From NCBI GenBank assembly GCA_030578315.1, contig JAUQQL010000015.1, forward strand, positions 1 to 37,155: DNA of 37,155 nucleotides. Reading direction: 5' to 3'. How positions within the stretch are numbered: position 1 is the stretch's first letter; each line of letters begins with the position of its first letter. Source of the stretch: Thermodesulfobacteriota bacterium. GTDB lineage: Bacteria > Desulfobacterota > Thermodesulfobacteria > Thermodesulfobacteriales > Thermodesulfobacteriaceae. The position numbers and the translations under genes were made by a program. This document shows, piece by piece, positions 16,709 through 24,685 of the stretch. The notes beneath the pieces were generated by a model. That model had not been told where the DNA came from and did not search any database. It worked only from the letters and a program-made list of their open reading frames with translations.

Positions 16709-17940
16709 CACTGGGACTTTTAAGCGTTTTTAAAAAAAAAGGATTTAAGGTTCAACCTTTTAAGGTGGGACCAGATTATATTGATACTGCTTGGCACAGA
16801 GTAGTTTGCGGGAATCCCTCAATAAATCTTGATCTTTTTGCTATGGAAAAAGACTTAGAAGCTTGGTTTCTAAAGTATGCTTTAAAAGCCGAACTAAATA
16901 TTGTGGAAGGAGTTATGGGACTTTTTGATGGCAATTTTTCTTCCTTCAAACTTGCTAAAAGACTTGGATTGCCCATAATTTTAGTTTTAGATACTTTTGG
17001 TATGGCAGAAACTGTAGAAGCTATAGCTCTTGGTTTTAAAAAACTTTTAGAAAAAGAAAAGCTTGAACTTTACTTAGTTTTAAATAGGGTTTCCTCAGAG
17101 AGACACCTTTTAAGACTCCTTAAAGCTTTAAAGGATTTTCAGGTAGTTGGATTTCTTTTTAGAAAAAGTGAGGTGTCTATTCCTTCTAGGCACCTTGGAC
17201 TTTTTATGCCAGAAAAAGAAGTACCTTCAAAATATTTTTTAAATTCCTTGGAAGAAGAAATAGAAAAAAATTTTGATCTTGAGCTTTTGTTAAGCCTTAG
17301 GTCTTATAAAAACTTTAAAATCTCAAATTGTTTACTTTCAAATTTTGAATTTCCTTTTTCCAAAATAGCTATAGCTTACGATTTAGCTTTTTGTTTTTAT
17401 TATAATCACTTTCTTGACTTACTTTCTGAAAAAGTTCAGGTTTGCTATTTTAGTCCCCTTAGTAACAAAAGCCTTCCTTCTGAGGTTGACGCAGTTTATA
17501 TTGGAGGAGGTTATCCGGAACTTTATGCAGAGGCTTTGGCAGAAAACGAAACCTTAAAAAAGGATATTAAAATTTGGGTTGAAGAAGGTAATCTTCTTTA
17601 TGCTGAGTGTGGAGGATTGATATACCTTTCTCAAAATCTTTTGTACCAAGGGAAAAATTATCCGATGGTTGGAATATTTCCTGTAAGAGTTGAAATGAAA
17701 GGACTTCATCTTGGATACCGTGAAGTCTTTCCTAAAAAGGAAGGACAGTTTTTAGTAAATTCAACATTTAGAGGTCACGAATTTCATTATACTTCAGTAA
17801 CTGAGCTTTCCGAGATTCAAAAAGCTTTTTTAGTTAAGGACTTAGAAGGAAATGTTTGGGAAGAAGGATATAGCTATAAAAATACACTGGCAACCTATGT
17901 TCATTTTATAAACTTAATTAATTATGAGGAGGAAATTTAG
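16651..17940 (+). CDS. cbiA: cobyrinic acid a,c-diamide synthase
   Basis: 429 residues. Glutamine-dependent amidation of the a and c side chains, the first amidations after the corrin ring is finished. GTG start at 16651, with AGAGGAG 8 bp upstream inside cobD, gives MVKGFLVAGTHSGCGKTT. The P-loop is followed by PFKVGPDYIDTAWH and GVMGLFDG. The C-terminal amidotransferase domain has YIGGGYPELYAE and AECGGLIYLS (nucleophilic Cys), ending in TYVHFINLI. It overlaps cobD by 58 bp, an unusually long overlap that contains the whole P-loop. The next ATG follows the stop with no gap. Confidence 0.96.
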   Translation: MVKGFLVAGTHSGCGKTTVTLGLLSVFKKKGFKVQPFKVGPDYIDTAWHRVVCGNPSINLDLFAMEKDLEAWFLKYALKAELNIVEGVMGLFDGNFSSFKLAKRLGLPIILVLDTFGMAETVEAIALGFKKLLEKEKLELYLVLNRVSSERHLLRLLKALKDFQVVGFLFRKSEVSIPSRHLGLFMPEKEVPSKYFLNSLEEEIEKNFDLELLLSLRSYKNFKISNCLLSNFEFPFSKIAIAYDLAFCFYYNHFLDLLSEKVQVCYFSPLSNKSLPSEVDAVYIGGGYPELYAEALAENETLKKDIKIWVEEGNLLYAECGGLIYLSQNLLYQGKNYPMVGIFPVRVEMKGLHLGYREVFPKKEGQFLVNSTFRGHEFHYTSVTELSEIQKAFLVKDLEGNVWEEGYSYKNTLATYVHFINLINYEEEI

Positions 17941-18909
17941 ATGGAAAAAATTGTTTTAGTGTTTCACGGAAGTCCTAGAAGCGAAGCTAATAATGTATTT
18001 TTTTTAATTCCTATTTTGGCTAGAGTTTTAAACAAACCTTGTTCTGATATAAAATTCTCTTTTTTGCAGTTTGGGAAACCATCTTTAAAGGAGGTTTTAG
18101 AAGAAACAGTTAAAGAAAATCCTTTAAGAATTATTGTTCATCCATTTTTTTTGACTGCTGGACAACATGTGTCTTTTGATATTCCTGAAATTATAAGAAA
18201 TTTTGAAAAAAACTATCCAGAAATTAAATTTTTTTATACTCCTCCTTTGGGGATTCATCCTAAAATGGCTGAAATTGTAAAAGAAAGAATAGAGGAAGCT
18301 CTTGGATTTACAGCTGAAAAAATAGAAAAATTAAGTATGGAATTAATTGAAGCAGAAATTGGATTTAGGTTTTCAGATCCTCTAGAAAGGGAGATAGTAA
18401 AAAGGGTTATCCATGCAACTGCTGACCCTGAGTATAGAGAAACCATGTACTTTCATCCCGAAGCTGTTTCAAAAGCTTTAAAACTTTTAAAAGAAGAGAA
18501 AGATATTTTGGTTGATGTGGAAATGGTAAAGACAGGAATAAATAAAAAACTTCTGGAAGGTTCTAAAGTTGTTTGCTATCTTTCAGAGGTTAACGAATCT
18601 GAAACTACACGTTCTGAAAAAGCTATAGAACTTGCCCTAGAGAAAGAAAAAAATATCGGGCTTATAGCCATAGGAAACTCTCCAAGAGCTCTTTTTAAAG
18701 TTATAGAAATTCTTAAAAAAAGAGAAGAAAAAGAGGTAGTAGTAATAGGGATGCCTGTTGGATTTGTTAAAGCCTTTGAGGCTAAAGTTTTACTTTCTCA
18801 ACAAAAATTTCCTTTTATTACAAACTTTAGTCCTAAAGGAGGCACCCCAGCAACAGTTGCTGTTTTAAACGCCATTTTAAAAATGAAAAAGGAGTATTTT
18901 AAACTATGA
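17941..18909 (+). CDS. cbiX-cbiC: fusion: short sirohydrochlorin cobaltochelatase CbiX + cobalt-precorrin-8 methylmutase CbiC
   Basis: 322 residues. Residues 1 to about 118 are a short-form CbiX chelatase: VLVFHGSPRSEAN with metal-ligand His9 and VHPFFLTAGQHVSFDIPEI with His76. It inserts cobalt into sirohydrochlorin, the committing step of the anaerobic route. Residues from about 125 to the end are CbiC: AEIGFRF, RVIHATADPEY (catalytic His158), FHPEAVSKA, VDVEMVKTGI, IAIGNSPRALF, GMPVGFVKAFEAK. It shifts the C11 methyl to C12 to give cobyrinate. The first and one of the last ring steps are thus on one chain. GAGGAGG lies upstream. The linker is short (about 118-128). Confidence 0.94.
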   Translation: MEKIVLVFHGSPRSEANNVFFLIPILARVLNKPCSDIKFSFLQFGKPSLKEVLEETVKENPLRIIVHPFFLTAGQHVSFDIPEIIRNFEKNYPEIKFFYTPPLGIHPKMAEIVKERIEEALGFTAEKIEKLSMELIEAEIGFRFSDPLEREIVKRVIHATADPEYRETMYFHPEAVSKALKLLKEEKDILVDVEMVKTGINKKLLEGSKVVCYLSEVNESETTRSEKAIELALEKEKNIGLIAIGNSPRALFKVIEILKKREEKEVVVIGMPVGFVKAFEAKVLLSQQKFPFITNFSPKGGTPATVAVLNAILKMKKEYFKL

Positions 18910-19655
18910 TTGAAAAAATTTACTTAATAGGAATGGGACCAGGAGATGTAAAGTATCTTACTTTAGAAGCTGTTGAAGTTATCCGCAAACTTAAACTTTT
19001 TTTGATTCCTGTTAAAGCTGGAAAAAAAGAAGCTTTAACTTTAAAAAGAAAAGAGATCATTGCTCAGATAAAACCTGAAAAGGATTATCGTTTATTAGAA
19101 ATTCCTTTTCCCGAGAGAAAAAGAACAGGAAGTTATAAAAAAGAAGTTAAAAAGTGGAGAGAAAGTAAAGCTCAAATTCTTAAAGAAGTTTTAAAAAAGG
19201 AAACAGAAAAAGAAGGGGGGTTTTTAGTATGGGGAGACCCTTCTATTTATGACGGACATCTTGAGATTTTTAAAGAAGTTCAAAAAGAACTCAACTTTTC
19301 TTTAGAAGTTATTCCTGGAATTTCTGCCTTTCAAATTTTAAGTGCTAAACATCAGATTTCTCTCACAGAGATAGGAGGGACTTTAATTTTTACTACCCCG
19401 AGAGGGATTAAAAAATTTACTCAACTACAAGACCGTATAGTAGTTTTTTTGGATAACTATGAAACTTATAAAAATTTTACCTCTCAAAATCTCAAAATTT
19501 ATTGGGGAGCTTATCTTGGAACTCCTGAAGAAATACTTTTTTCGGGAAACTTAAAAGAAGTTCTTCCCCAAATTATAGAACTTAGAAGAAAATTAAGAAA
19601 AGAAAAAGGTTTTATCATGGAAACCTATCTTCTTTCTCCAATTTCAGAATTGTAG
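18906..19655 (+). CDS. cobF: CobF-type precorrin-6A synthase (C1 methyltransferase)
   Basis: 249-residue SAM methylase of the corrin family. It begins IYLIGMGPGDVKYLTLEA, has LVWGDPSIYDG (108-117) and EVIPGIS, then features I associate specifically with CobF: KHQISLTEIGG, WGAYLGTPEEILFSG (200-214) and the tail IMETYLL. In the aerobic pathway CobF removes the C1 acyl group and methylates C1. Here every neighbour is of the anaerobic type, CbiG (which opens the lactone) is present and CbiD, the usual anaerobic C1 methylase, is absent from the window. I infer that it supplies C1 methylation of the cobalt intermediate. ATGA overlap with cbiX-cbiC; 10 bp before cbiE-cbiT. Confidence 0.88.
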   Translation: MIEKIYLIGMGPGDVKYLTLEAVEVIRKLKLFLIPVKAGKKEALTLKRKEIIAQIKPEKDYRLLEIPFPERKRTGSYKKEVKKWRESKAQILKEVLKKETEKEGGFLVWGDPSIYDGHLEIFKEVQKELNFSLEVIPGISAFQILSAKHQISLTEIGGTLIFTTPRGIKKFTQLQDRIVVFLDNYETYKNFTSQNLKIYWGAYLGTPEEILFSGNLKEVLPQIIELRRKLRKEKGFIMETYLLSPISEL

Positions 19656-19665
19656 AGCTCTTTTT

Positions 19666-20886
19666 ATGAAAAATAAAATTTATCTTATAGGAATAGGATT
19701 TAAACCTCTTGAGAAAGAAGCTAAAGATTCTCTTTTAAAAGTTTGTTTGGTCCTTGGATTTAAGAAAACTGTTGAACTTTTTAGAAAAAAATATTCTATT
19801 TATGAAAAAGTAAAATCAAAGATAAAAATCTTAAACAAATTAGAAGAACTTCTACATGAAGCTGAAAGAAGTCTTTCTTTAGGCGATGTTGCTATTTTAG
19901 CTTCAGGTGACCCTCTTTATTTTGGAGTTGGAAAAAAAGTAGTTGAATTTTTTGGAAAAGAAAAAGTAAAAGTTTTTCCAGACTTAAGTTCTTTGCAGAA
20001 AGCTGCTTCTTTAATAAAAGAAAATTGGTGGGAGATCCCTTCCTTAAGTTTTCACAGTCGTCCTCTTAAGCCAGAACTTTTGTTGACCAAACTTTATGCT
20101 TATCAGAAACTTGCTATTCTTACAGACGGATTAAACACTCCTTCAGTTATTGCACGTTGTTTAAAAGAAAAAGGTCTTGAAGAGGAGCTTGAAATTTGGG
20201 TTTTTGAAAAGTTAGGGTCTGAAGAAGAAAAGTTTTTTTGTGGAAATTGTAGTGAAGTGGCTCAGAAAAATTTTGAAGAACCTAATTTTTTAATTTTAAA
20301 CTTAAAAAATAAAAAAAAATATACTTTTGGACTTGAAGAAAAGGAAATTTTACACTCCAAAAGTATGATCACTAAAGATGAAATAAGAGCTGTAGTTTTA
20401 CATAGGCTAAAAATTCCTAAAAATGGAGTTTTTTGGGACATAGGAGCAGGTTCTGGTTCAGTAAGTTTGGAATGTGCACTTTTAAGCCCTGAACTTAAAA
20501 TTTATGCTATAGAAAAAGAACCTTTGGCTTGCGAACTTATCTATCAGAATATAAAAAAATTTAAAACTTTTAATATAAAAGTAGTTAAGGGAATTGCTCC
20601 AGAAATTTTGACAGATCTAGAAAAACCTGATAGAGTTTTTATAGGAGGAAGTGGAGGAAGACTTAAGGAAATTTTAAAATTTTTGGATAATTTAAATAAA
20701 GGATTGCTCTTGGTATTAACAGCCATTTCTTTAGAAACTTTAAATCTTAGTTTAAGTTTTTTTAAAGAAAATAATTGGAAGTTTGAAGTTTCTCATATTG
20801 GAGTAAGCCGTGTAGAGCCTTTAGGTGATAAATTGGTTTTTAAAGCTCAAAATCCTATCTTTGTTATTAAGGCTGAAAAAAAATGA
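19666..20886 (+). CDS. cbiET: fusion CbiE-CbiT: cobalt-precorrin-7 C5-methylase and C15-methylase/C12 decarboxylase
   Basis: 406 residues, equivalent in layout to CobL of the aerobic route. Residues 1 to about 215 are CbiE: IYLIGIGFKPL, LASGDPLYFGVGK (GDP at 81-83), then VFPDLSSLQKAASLI and SFHSRP. Residues from about 230 are CbiT, a Rossmann-type methylase: MITKDEIRAVVLHRLKIP, DIGAGSGSVSLECA (258-271, SAM binding) and a strand-turn RVFIGGSGGRLKEI. The first glycine loop of CbiE is slightly unusual (GIGFKP instead of GxGPG), as is common in CbiE. The ribosome site is weak. ATGA overlap with cbiL. Confidence 0.94.
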   Translation: MKNKIYLIGIGFKPLEKEAKDSLLKVCLVLGFKKTVELFRKKYSIYEKVKSKIKILNKLEELLHEAERSLSLGDVAILASGDPLYFGVGKKVVEFFGKEKVKVFPDLSSLQKAASLIKENWWEIPSLSFHSRPLKPELLLTKLYAYQKLAILTDGLNTPSVIARCLKEKGLEEELEIWVFEKLGSEEEKFFCGNCSEVAQKNFEEPNFLILNLKNKKKYTFGLEEKEILHSKSMITKDEIRAVVLHRLKIPKNGVFWDIGAGSGSVSLECALLSPELKIYAIEKEPLACELIYQNIKKFKTFNIKVVKGIAPEILTDLEKPDRVFIGGSGGRLKEILKFLDNLNKGLLLVLTAISLETLNLSLSFFKENNWKFEVSHIGVSRVEPLGDKLVFKAQNPIFVIKAEKK

Positions 20887-21590
20887 AACTTTTTGTTTTA
20901 GGGGTAGGGCCTGGGGACCCAGAACTTTTAACTCTTAAATCTAAAAAAATTTTAGAAGAAGTTTCGCTTATTTTCTCCCCTACAGGAGGTAAAGACAATA
21001 TCGCTCTTTCAATAGTGGAAAAAGTAATAAATCTAAAAAATAAAAAAGTAGTCAGTATCTACTTTCCAATGAAAAAAACTCGTAAAGAAAGTTTAGAGGC
21101 TCACTGGATAAGTATTGCTGAAAAGATTATAAAAGAGCTTAAAATTTTTAAAAAAGGAGCCTATATAACTCTTGGAGATCCTTCTTTTTACTCTACTTTT
21201 TTTTATATTTATCCATATCTTCGTTTAGAAGTAGAGGTAGAACTCGTTCCAGGGGTAAGTTCGGTTTCCGCAGTAGCTTGTGCTATCCCTTTAAGTTTAT
21301 CCATAGCAGATGAAAAAATAGCTATTTTACCTGCCAATTATTTAACCGAAAAAGACTACCAAAAATATTTATTTAATTTTGATACTTTAGTTTTTATGAA
21401 ACCTTACAAAAACCTTCCAGAAATTACCAAATTTATCTCAAACTTCTTTTCTGATTTAAAAGTTTATTATGTAAAAAGAGCTAGTTTGCCTGAGGAAGAA
21501 ATTTACGAAAATTTATCTCAAGTGCCTGAAAATTCTTTAGACTATTTTTCTGTAGTAATTGTTAAAAAGGAGAAAAAAAATGAAACCTAA
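20883..21590 (+). CDS. cbiL: cobalt-factor II C20-methyltransferase
   Basis: 235 residues. Adds the C20 methyl to cobalt-sirohydrochlorin (factor II), giving factor III, the first methylation after cobalt insertion. Signatures: LGVGPGDPELLTLKSKKIL, a conserved FPM motif (IYFPMKKT), ITLGDPSFYSTFFY and LVPGVSSVSAVACAIPLSL. The length and the GDPSFYSTF form separate it from CbiF and CbiH. Both ends overlap the neighbouring genes. Confidence 0.94.
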   Translation: MKLFVLGVGPGDPELLTLKSKKILEEVSLIFSPTGGKDNIALSIVEKVINLKNKKVVSIYFPMKKTRKESLEAHWISIAEKIIKELKIFKKGAYITLGDPSFYSTFFYIYPYLRLEVEVELVPGVSSVSAVACAIPLSLSIADEKIAILPANYLTEKDYQKYLFNFDTLVFMKPYKNLPEITKFISNFFSDLKVYYVKRASLPEEEIYENLSQVPENSLDYFSVVIVKKEKKNET

Positions 21591-22341
21591 AGTGTATTTT
21601 ATAGGAATGGGACCTGGGGACCCGGAACTTTTAACTCTTAAAGCTTGGAGAATTATTAAGGATTCACAGGTAATTTTATATCCAGGAAGTCTTGCAAATG
21701 CAGAAATGATAGATTTTTTAAAGAAAGAATTACCCACAGCGCAGTTTTACGACTCTGCACCTTTGAAATTGGAAGAAATTATTAAAATAATTGAAACTGC
21801 GGTTTTAAGTAAAAAACAAGTAGCAAGACTTGTTAGTGGTGATCCTTCTTTTTACAGTGCAATTCAGGAGCAAATTGAAATATTAAGAAAAAAAAATATA
21901 GACTATGAAATCATACCCGGCATTTCTTCTGCTTCTGCAGGAGCAAGCAGGTTAGGAATAGAACTTACCTATCCAGAAGTTTCTCATACTGTAATTTTTA
22001 CAAGATTTTTAGGAAAAACCGGGGGAGCAACTCCGGAGGAAATAAAAAGTTTAGCTTTAAAAAAAGCTACATTGGTTTTTTTCTTAAGTGCTTCTTATGT
22101 TAAAGAACTAAAAGAAACTCTTTTAGAAGTTTTACCTTCAGAAACCCCGGTAGCCGTTCTTTATCGAATAACTCAAAAAGAAGAAAAAATACTTATCGGA
22201 ACTTTAGACCAACTCTCAAGTCTTTTGGAAAGAGAAAATATTAAAAAAACTGCTCTTATCTATGTAGGAGAGGTTTTGAAACTTCATTTTCAAAATCTTG
22301 GGAAAAGGTCTAAACTTTATGGAGAACAAAATGGAAGCTAA
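21580..22341 (+). CDS. cbiF: cobalt-precorrin-4 C11-methyltransferase
   Basis: 253 residues from ATG at 21580, which has AAGGAG about 8 bp upstream; a TTG start at 21559 only adds a lysine-rich leader and I reject it. It methylates C11 of the contracted macrocycle. Signatures: VYFIGMGPGDPELLTLKA, LYPGSLANAEM (typical of CbiF/CobM), RLVSGDPSFYSAIQEQ, IIPGISSASAGASRLGIELTYPEVSHT split over the active-site loop, and TRFLGKTGGATPEE. It overlaps cbiL by 11 bp and cbiG-cbiH by 11 bp. Confidence 0.95.
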   Translation: MKPKVYFIGMGPGDPELLTLKAWRIIKDSQVILYPGSLANAEMIDFLKKELPTAQFYDSAPLKLEEIIKIIETAVLSKKQVARLVSGDPSFYSAIQEQIEILRKKNIDYEIIPGISSASAGASRLGIELTYPEVSHTVIFTRFLGKTGGATPEEIKSLALKKATLVFFLSASYVKELKETLLEVLPSETPVAVLYRITQKEEKILIGTLDQLSSLLERENIKKTALIYVGEVLKLHFQNLGKRSKLYGEQNGS

Positions 22342-24067
22342 GTATGTAGTTTTTTATCTTTCAGAAAGAGGGAAGTCTTTAGCAGAAAAGTTAAAAGCTT
22401 TATTAAAAGAAATTAAAATTTTTAGATTGGATACAGAATTAATTTCCAGAAATTGGCAGAAAGATAAAATCTTAATTTTTATCTGTGCCTGTGGAATTGT
22501 AGTAAGAAAGATAGCATCTTTTATAAGAGAAAAAGAAGAAGACCCTGGGGTTTTGGTTATAAATGAAACTGGTAATTATGTAATTCCTATTTTAGGGGGC
22601 CATAGAGTAAAAGCTAATGAAATAGCTCAGAAAATAGCAGACTTTTTTTCAGCTCAGGCTATTATTACTACTGCTTCAGATTCTCTTTCTCTTATTCCTC
22701 TTGACCTATGGATTAAGGAAAAAGGATTTTTAATAAAAAACCCTCATCTTTTACCTGGAATTATGGCCCTTTTTAATCAAAAGGGGACTTTAAAACTTTA
22801 TAAAGAAAAAGCTATTAAAATTCCACTTTTTAAAGGAGCTTATGAAGTTGAAAAAATAGAAGAAGCTGAAATTGTAATCACAAATCGCAGAATTGGTAAA
22901 CCTAAAAAACAACTAATTTTAATTCCAAAGAATTTATGGCTGGGGATAGGTTTTCACGAAAATATAAAAGAAACTTATCTAGAGGAAGCAATAAAAAAAG
23001 TTTTAGAAGAAAGTGAGTTGGAGGAAGGGGCTTTAAAAGGAATTGCAACTTTAGACAAAAAAGCTACTCATCCAGTTCTTTTAAGTTTTTGCGCTAGTAA
23101 AAATCTTAAACTAGTTTCTTTTAGCAAAGAAGAACTGGAAAAAGTTAAAGCCTTAACGCCTTCAAAAAGAGTCTGTGAAGCAGTAGGAGTTGAAAGTGTT
23201 TCAGAACAGGCAGTGCTTTTGGCAAGTAAGGGTACTCTTTTAGTGCCTAAAAGGATTTTCCCAGATTTAACTATAGCTGTAGCTGAAGAAGATTATCAAG
23301 TTAAAGGTAAACTTTATGTAGTAGGAACTGGACCTGGAGATATAAATTATTTAACTTTGAAAGCTTTACAAGTTTTAAGAGAAGTAGAAGTAATTGTAGG
23401 CTACAGAACTTATATTAAACTTTTGGAACCGCTTTTTTATAACAAAGAAGTTTATAGTTTTTCTATGACTGAAGAAATAGAAAGAGCTAAAAAAGCTATA
23501 GCAGAAGCTTTAATAGGAAAAAAGGTGGCTCTTATAAGTGGAGGAGACCCTGGAATTTACGGAATGGCAGGTCTTGTTCTGGAAATTTTGGCTTTTAATA
23601 AAGTGTCTATAGATGTAGAGGTTATTCCTGGGATATCTGCTTTAAATGCTTGTTCAGCTTTAATTGGTGCTCCGCTTATGAACGATTTTGCAGTAATAAG
23701 TCTTTCAGACAGACTCACTCCTTGGAATGAAATAGAAAAAAGGTTAGAACTTTTTGCTCAACTTGATATACCTTTAGTTGTTTATAATCCTAAAAGCCAA
23801 AAAAGAGTTAATCAATTTTTAAGAGCTTGGGAAATTTTAAAATCTTTTAGAAGTCCTGATACAGTAGTTGCCGTAGTAGTTTCAGCCACAAGGGAAAGTC
23901 AAAAAATTTATCTAACTACTTTAAAAGAGCTAAAAGAAGATTGGATAGATATGCACAGCACATTAATTGTAGGAAGTTCACAAAGTTTTTTCTTTGGAAA
24001 GTGGTTTATTACTTCCAGAGGATACAAAAAAAAGTATTCGGAAAATGAATTTCTTTTAAATTTATAA
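22331..24067 (+). CDS. cbiGH: fusion CbiG-CbiH: cobalt-precorrin-5A hydrolase and C17-methyltransferase
   Basis: 578 residues from ATG at 22331, which has GGAG 7 bp upstream; ATG 22319 and TTG 22298 are alternatives with poorer spacing. Residues 1 to about 320 are CbiG: ICACGIVVRKIA, ILGGHRVKANEIA, TASDSLSLIPLDLW, GIGFHENI, and a C-terminal subdomain with TLDKKATHPVL and VCEAVGVESVSEQA. It opens the ring-A lactone and releases acetaldehyde. Residues from about 327 are CbiH: LYVVGTGPGDINYLTLKAL, ISGGDPGIYGMAG, IPGISALNACSALIGAPL, SLSDRLTPW. It performs ring contraction with C17 methylation, making the lactone that CbiG opens. Two consecutive activities sit on one chain. Last gene of the operon; it ends in a 6-bp convergent overlap with marC. 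Confidence 0.95.
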   Translation: MEAKYVVFYLSERGKSLAEKLKALLKEIKIFRLDTELISRNWQKDKILIFICACGIVVRKIASFIREKEEDPGVLVINETGNYVIPILGGHRVKANEIAQKIADFFSAQAIITTASDSLSLIPLDLWIKEKGFLIKNPHLLPGIMALFNQKGTLKLYKEKAIKIPLFKGAYEVEKIEEAEIVITNRRIGKPKKQLILIPKNLWLGIGFHENIKETYLEEAIKKVLEESELEEGALKGIATLDKKATHPVLLSFCASKNLKLVSFSKEELEKVKALTPSKRVCEAVGVESVSEQAVLLASKGTLLVPKRIFPDLTIAVAEEDYQVKGKLYVVGTGPGDINYLTLKALQVLREVEVIVGYRTYIKLLEPLFYNKEVYSFSMTEEIERAKKAIAEALIGKKVALISGGDPGIYGMAGLVLEILAFNKVSIDVEVIPGISALNACSALIGAPLMNDFAVISLSDRLTPWNEIEKRLELFAQLDIPLVVYNPKSQKRVNQFLRAWEILKSFRSPDTVVAVVVSATRESQKIYLTTLKELKEDWIDMHSTLIVGSSQSFFFGKWFITSRGYKKKYSENEFLLNL

Positions 24068-24685
24068 AAGTTTAAAAGTTTCTTTAATCCCTGTTACAAT
24101 ATACTCAGTAGCAATGGTAGCTAAAATAAGACCTAGTATTCTTATAGTAGCTTTGGTGCCTAATTCTCCTAAGACTTTAAATATAAGATAAGCATAGTTT
24201 AATAAAAGGTATACAAACAAAGCTATAATTCCAATAATAAAAAATAAACCCACTTTGTAAATTAACTCTACATTTTCTCCTAGTATTATTACAGTAGTTA
24301 TAGCTCCTGGTCCTGCCAAATAAGGAATTCCCAAGGGGACTATTGCGATATCTTCTTTTTCTTTAAAATGGATTATTTCTTGAGAAGAAGTTTTAATTTG
24401 TCCTACCCTTCCAAAAAGCATTTCTATAGCAGTAATAAAAAGAAGAATGCCTCCTGCAATTTTAAAAGAAGAAGTAGAAATATGAAAAAAACTTAAAATA
24501 AACTTTCCAATCCACAAAAAGGTAGCTAAAGTCACAAACACTGTAATTGAGCTTATAATAGCTACTTTTTTTCTTTCTTCTGGTAAATAATCTGAAGTTA
24601 TATTTAAAAAAAGAGGAATTGCTCCTATAGGGTCAACTATAGTAAAAATGGCTAAAAAACTTTTAATAAAAAATCCTACTTCCAA
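24062..24685 (-). CDS. MarC-family integral membrane protein
   Basis: 207 residues with about six membrane segments. Family signatures: TIVDPIGAIPLFLNIT near residues 16-31 and, in the second half, PLGIPYLAGPGAITTVI. Once linked to multiple antibiotic resistance in E. coli, MarC itself was later shown not to be needed for it, so function is unknown. Last gene of the infB-led minus-strand cluster, overlapping the flippase-like gene by 10 bp. The tail-to-tail overlap with the cobalamin operon leaves no room for a conventional terminator. Confidence 0.9.
   Translation of the reverse strand: MEVGFFIKSFLAIFTIVDPIGAIPLFLNITSDYLPEERKKVAIISSITVFVTLATFLWIGKFILSFFHISTSSFKIAGGILLFITAIEMLFGRVGQIKTSSQEIIHFKEKEDIAIVPLGIPYLAGPGAITTVIILGENVELIYKVGLFFIIGIIALFVYLLLNYAYLIFKVLGELGTKATIRILGLILATIATEYIVTGIKETFKLL

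Noticed and set aside
21559-21579. TTG start for cbiF
   Set aside because: It only adds a lysine-rich leader translated from the ribosome site; ATG 21580 has AAGGAG at proper spacing.
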